A stretch of DNA of 42,619 bases from the NCBI RefSeq assembly GCF_014650115.1, contig NZ_BMUI01000047.1, forward strand, positions 1-42,619. Reading direction: 5' to 3'. The stretch is from Streptomyces olivaceoviridis. Its GTDB lineage: Bacteria > Actinomycetota > Actinomycetes > Streptomycetales > Streptomycetaceae. Position numbers and translations under genes: made by a program. The notes below the pieces were generated by a model that saw only the letters and a program-made list of their open reading frames with translations, ran no database searches and was not told the origin of the DNA. Below, in pieces: positions 41,607-42,619 of this stretch. Every line of letters begins with the position of its first letter. Within the stretch, counting starts at the first letter, position 1.

Positions 41607-42491
41607 TCAGCCCTCGGTGTGCGCCAACCACAGGTCGGGGCCGAAGACCTCGTAGCGGATGCGGCGGGCAGGGATACCGGCCTGGAGGAGCTGGGTGCGG
41701 ACGGCGCGCATGAAGGGCAGGGAGCCGCACAGGTAGACATCGGCGTCGGCGGGCAGGTCCAGGCCGTCGAGGTCCATCAGGCCCGGGTGAGAGCCGATTT
41801 CGTCGGCCGCGCCCTGCTCGTACCAGAACTCGGCCCTGGCGTTGGGCAGTTGCTCCACCAGGCGCCGGGTCTCGGCGCGCAGGGCGTGGTCGGCGGGGCT
41901 GCGGTCGGCGTGCAGGACCCGCACCGGGCGGGCCGAGCCGGTGGCGGCGAGGTGTGCGAGCATGCCGGTCATCGGGGTGCAGCCGATGCCGCCGGAGACC
42001 AGCACGAGCGGGGTGTCGGCGTCGTCGAGGACCACGTCTCCGAACGGGGCCGAGAGGGTGAGCTCGTCGTCGACTCGCACGGTGCGGTGCAGCTGGTTGG
42101 AGACCTCTCCCTCGGGGGCGTCGGCGACGCTCGGCACCCGTTTGACGGTGACGCGCCGCAGGCGGTCGCCCGGTGCGTTGGACAGACTGTACTGGCGGGT
42201 CTGGTGGATGCCGTCGGGCATGAGCACCTTGACGCTGACGTACTGGCCGGCGCGTGCCTGGGGCAGCGGGCCGTCATCGGCCGGACGCAGCAGGAACGAC
42301 GCCACGTCGGGGGTCTCCTCCCGCCGCTCCACGACCGTCCACTGCCGCCACGGCTTGCGCGGGTCGACCTGGGCCTCCTGATAGAGGCGGGCCTCCTGGG
42401 CTATGAGGGCACCGGCCATCAGCCAGTACACCTCGTCCCAGGCGGCGGCCACCTCCGCGGTGACCGCGTCGCCCAGTACGTCACCGGGGCC
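41607..42491 (-). pseudogene. hmp: Flavohemoprotein (nitric oxide dioxygenase) cut by an IS3-family element
   Basis: The reductase half is complete: WRQWTVVERREETPDVASFL, FAD site RQYSLSNAPGDRLRRVTVKR, NAD site LVLVSGGIGCTPMTGMLAHL, VYLCGSLPFMRAVRTQL and the C-terminal YEVFGPDLWLAHTEG. Upstream, only the last globin helix remains (VLGDAVTAEVAAAWDEVYWL, MAGALIAQEARLYQEA). About 110 residues with the heme pocket are missing, and IS sequence begins at about 42492 in their place. A frame from ATG 42452 gives 281 aa of FAD/NAD-binding reductase, but it cannot bind heme or detoxify NO. Any protein made would be a stand-alone ferredoxin-reductase-like module. Confidence 0.87.
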
Positions 42492-42619
42492 TGACCCCGG
42501 AAGTTGGACACGGGGTTATGCGGCTTGCGTCAGCGTAGTTGATGTTCGGTCGAGCGCGTGCTCGTAGGTGATGGGGCTGCGGTGTCCCAGGCGGCTGTGG
42601 CGGCGGACGGTGTTGTAGC
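42492..42619. mobile_element. End of an IS3-family insertion sequence
   Basis: The terminal region starts TGACCCCGGAAGTTGGACAC, an IS3-like inverted-repeat end, directly abutting the flavohemoprotein fragment. The transposase reads outward from the window on the minus strand and ends 24 bases inside the element. The rest lies beyond the window. Confidence 0.8.
42516..42619 (-). CDS. IS3-family transposase, C-terminal part (partial)
   Basis: The minus frame ends at TAA 42516-42518 and reads YNTVRRHSRLGHRSPITYEH, ALDRTSTTLTQAA. YN-x-x-R-x-H-S-x-L-G-x-x-S-P is the standard end of the DDE integrase (OrfB) of IS3 elements. The catalytic residues lie outside the window. Confidence 0.88.
   Translation of the reverse strand, partial: YNTVRRHSRLGHRSPITYEHALDRTSTTLTQAA

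Overview
The window is Streptomyces-like chromosomal DNA. GC content is very high, third-position G/C bias is strong, GTG starts are common, a Tat-type signal is present, and the protein families (LGFP repeats, DUF4185, CGNR zinc finger, DUF6193, DUF2975, LmbB1/LmbB2-type enzymes, rare TTA codons) are typical of actinomycetes. I saw no rRNA, tRNA or CRISPR array. Intact genes alternate with many decayed ones, and an IS3-family element sits at the right edge. This looks like accessory, chromosome-arm or island DNA.

Left part (1-16.4 kb). Two exported proteins on the minus strand (LGFP-repeat, DUF4185) are followed by a collapsed penicillin/AHL acylase gene and an intact secreted antigen-85-like esterase. 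Fragments of a DUF1963 protein, a conjugative relaxase and a SAM methyltransferase come next. A divergent pair follows, a CGNR regulator facing an MBL-fold hydrolase, with an 11-bp inverted repeat between them. Then come an MFS transporter and a stretch of broken genes: a peptidase-inhibitor-like secreted protein, a DUF6193 gene with an amber codon, a TPR gene with frameshifts and a deletion, and an integrase remnant. An intact DUF11-repeat protein lies among them.

Central block (16.4-28.6 kb). This is a compact, intact biosynthetic locus and the most interesting part of the window. A plus-strand run encodes a TrpB2-type PLP enzyme, a gamma-glutamyltransferase-family protein, a 166-aa VOC dioxygenase, a TDO-superfamily heme oxygenase and an FAD amine oxidase. 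A convergent minus-strand run encodes a PyrH-like tryptophan halogenase, a cation:proton antiporter, a flavin reductase and a YbaK-type aminoacyl-tRNA deacylase. A LuxR-type regulator with an atypical receiver, a LysE exporter and a SnoaL-like protein flank them. The GGT/VOC/heme-hydroxylase trio is the set that, in lincomycin, hormaomycin and pyrrolobenzodiazepine producers, turns L-tyrosine via L-DOPA into a dihydropyrrole amino acid (LmbA/LmbB1/LmbB2). Pairing it with TrpB, a halogenase and its reductase, an amino-acid exporter and a tRNA-proofreading enzyme, with no NRPS or PKS in view, suggests a halogenated or unusual amino acid or small alkaloid with built-in self-protection. Five genes of the block carry in-frame TTA codons, so bldA control is likely.

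Right part (28.6-42.6 kb). A degenerate stretch holds a 16-bp perfect palindrome and an F420/LLM oxidoreductase pseudogene. RidA, an XRE/DUF2975 pair with two tandem palindromic operators, a damaged aminotransferase and a DMT permease follow. Next are two exported proteins (SnoaL-like ester cyclase, MRJP/yellow-like), a SLAC1/TehA pseudogene and a YihY membrane protein co-transcribed with a small Cys-containing protein. The end holds Acg-like and MerR remnants and a flavohemoprotein gene cut by the IS3-family element. Family assignments rest on reading translations by eye, without database searches.
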